Below are positions 5,425 through 6,509 of a DNA stretch of 6,509 nt, in pieces; position 1 is the stretch's first letter; every line of letters starts with the position of its first letter. This stretch comes from Legionella genomosp. 1 (GTDB taxonomy: Bacteria > Pseudomonadota > Gammaproteobacteria > Legionellales > Legionellaceae): positions 1 through 6,509 of the forward strand of contig CAMBHM010000085.1 of the NCBI GenBank assembly GCA_945867185.1. Direction: 5' to 3'. The notes under the pieces were generated by a model. The model made no database searches and was not told where the DNA came from. It saw only the letters and a program-made list of their open reading frames with translations. A program made the position numbers and the translations under genes.

Positions 5425-6509
5425 AACGTCTCCTGCTCATATTTTTAATCTTACTGGGATCCATTTATCTTGGCATTCGACTACAACAAGATCCCGGCTA
5501 TCTACTCATTGCCTTTCATCACTGGACCATAGAAACAACCTTCTGGGTCGCGATCATGGGATTGCTCCTTCTGTTCGTTATATTCAATGGGTTATTGTTC
5601 CTATTACGTCGTCTTTTTCTCGCCCCCTCCTCCTTCAAAGCGTGGCATACCAGACGATTGACTCGAAAAGCTCGCGCCAATACACAACTTGGTCTGATTG
5701 AATTCAGTGAAGGACATTGGTTAGAAGCAAAACAACATTTGATCAAGGCACTGCCGAATACAGACACACCCTTACTCAATTACTTAACAGCCGCTCGTGC
5801 CGCTCAAGAAATGGGTGACAGCATAGGACGCGACCATTATTTACGTGAAGCGCAACAATCCATGCCCGATGCAAAAATAGCCGTTGAATTAACACAAGCA
5901 CAATTACAATTGGCAAACCAACAGTGGGAGCAAGCACTGGCAACCTTAAAGCATTTACAAGATTTAGCACCCCATCACCCTTACGTTTTAAAACTATTGA
6001 TGCATCTCTATGAGGACATGAATGACTGGCCTCAATTGATCACACTCTTACCTGAACTCAAACGAAACAGAATCCTGTCTGATTCTGCTTATCTACTGGT
6101 ACAACAACAGGCGTACGTGCGGGCACTCTCTCTTCTCATCAGACAAAAAGAGGCCGCTGCATTGACGACGTTTATGACGCAACTCCCTAGATCACTAAAA
6201 CATGACCAAGCCATCCTCACGACTTATTGCCACTACCTTTTAAGTGAGCACCAAGATGAAGAAGCAGAACCCTTGCTTCGTCGCTGCCTTCAAAAACACT
6301 ATCATGATGATTTAATCATGCTCTATGGTCAAATCAACCCTCATACAGCGCGCTTAGCTTTTGCTGAATCGCTGATAACGAAGCATTCGCACTCAGCACC
6401 CTTGTTTTTATGTCTGGCTCGCTTAAGTCGCACCAACCAATTGTGGGGAAAAGCCAAACAATACTTCGAACAAAGCATTGCCTTTGGCGCAACCCCAACG
6501 GCCTATTAT
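5421..6509 (+). CDS. hemY: HemY protoporphyrin-operon TPR membrane protein, 3' end missing
   Basis: Open from the ATG at 5421 to the window edge, 363 codons without a stop; the family is about 390-400 residues, so most of the gene is present. Seen: a first hydrophobic helix at about 3-19 (LLLIFLILLGSIYLG), the family signature QQDPGYLLIAFHHWTIET at 22-39, a second helix at about 41-62 (FWVAIMGLLLLFVIF), then a basic stretch (LLRRLF, RRLTRKAR). From about 88 to 363 it is a series of helix pairs of TPR type, for example GLIEFSEGHWLEAKQHLIKA, LQLANQQWEQALATLKHL and LARLSRTNQLWGKAKQYFEQ. This is the gammaproteobacterial HemY, not the Bacillus oxidase of the same name. Its exact role is unsettled; work on E. 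coli links it to late haem synthesis. The start overlaps the hemX stop as ATGA. Confidence 0.93.
   Translation, partial: MKRLLLIFLILLGSIYLGIRLQQDPGYLLIAFHHWTIETTFWVAIMGLLLLFVIFNGLLFLLRRLFLAPSSFKAWHTRRLTRKARANTQLGLIEFSEGHWLEAKQHLIKALPNTDTPLLNYLTAARAAQEMGDSIGRDHYLREAQQSMPDAKIAVELTQAQLQLANQQWEQALATLKHLQDLAPHHPYVLKLLMHLYEDMNDWPQLITLLPELKRNRILSDSAYLLVQQQAYVRALSLLIRQKEAAALTTFMTQLPRSLKHDQAILTTYCHYLLSEHQDEEAEPLLRRCLQKHYHDDLIMLYGQINPHTARLAFAESLITKHSHSAPLFLCLARLSRTNQLWGKAKQYFEQSIAFGATPTAYY

Noticed and set aside
5519..5970. Minus-strand open frames opposite hemY
   Set aside because: They show no family resemblance or ribosome site and lie wholly opposite a well-supported hemY frame.

Overview
The window looks like chromosome of a gammaproteobacterium, most plausibly a Legionella-like member of Legionellales. 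Two things point there. Rightward runs the gammaproteobacterial haem gene order hemC-hemD-hemX-hemY. Leftward runs a sensor kinase and response regulator that resemble the Legionella LqsS/LqsR and Vibrio CqsS alpha-hydroxyketone quorum-sensing families. The genus cannot be fixed from this sequence alone. No mobile element, tRNA, rRNA, CRISPR array or clear terminator is visible.

Layout: positions 1-172 (minus) hold the signal peptide and first 57 residues of an exported protein, probably a cytochrome c5-like c-type cytochrome, cut by the window edge. Positions 213-1232 (minus) encode a 339-residue LqsR-like response regulator with an enlarged receiver domain and an output half with no recognisable helix-turn-helix. 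Positions 1324-2631 (minus) encode a 435-residue, six-helix membrane histidine kinase of the CqsS/LqsS type. These three genes read leftward with gaps of 40 and 91 bases. The 91-base gap carries an extended -10 promoter candidate overlapped by a perfect 14-base palindrome.

A 63-base divergent spacer (2632-2694) separates the kinase from hemC (2695-3618), hemD (3615-4430), hemX (4414-5424) and hemY (5421 to beyond the end). The haem genes overlap by 4, 17 and 4 bases, so they almost certainly form one translationally coupled operon. HemC and HemD act in sequence, from porphobilinogen to hydroxymethylbilane to uroporphyrinogen III. HemX and HemY are membrane proteins of the same operon with less certain roles.

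The observations most worth checking are: (a) a histidine in HemC at the position of the almost invariant catalytic arginine of the RGN motif (E. coli Arg149); (b) the Lqs/CqsS-type pair without an autoinducer synthase in view, placed back to back with haem synthesis and upstream of a probable cytochrome; and (c) the palindrome lying on the probable promoter of the response regulator.
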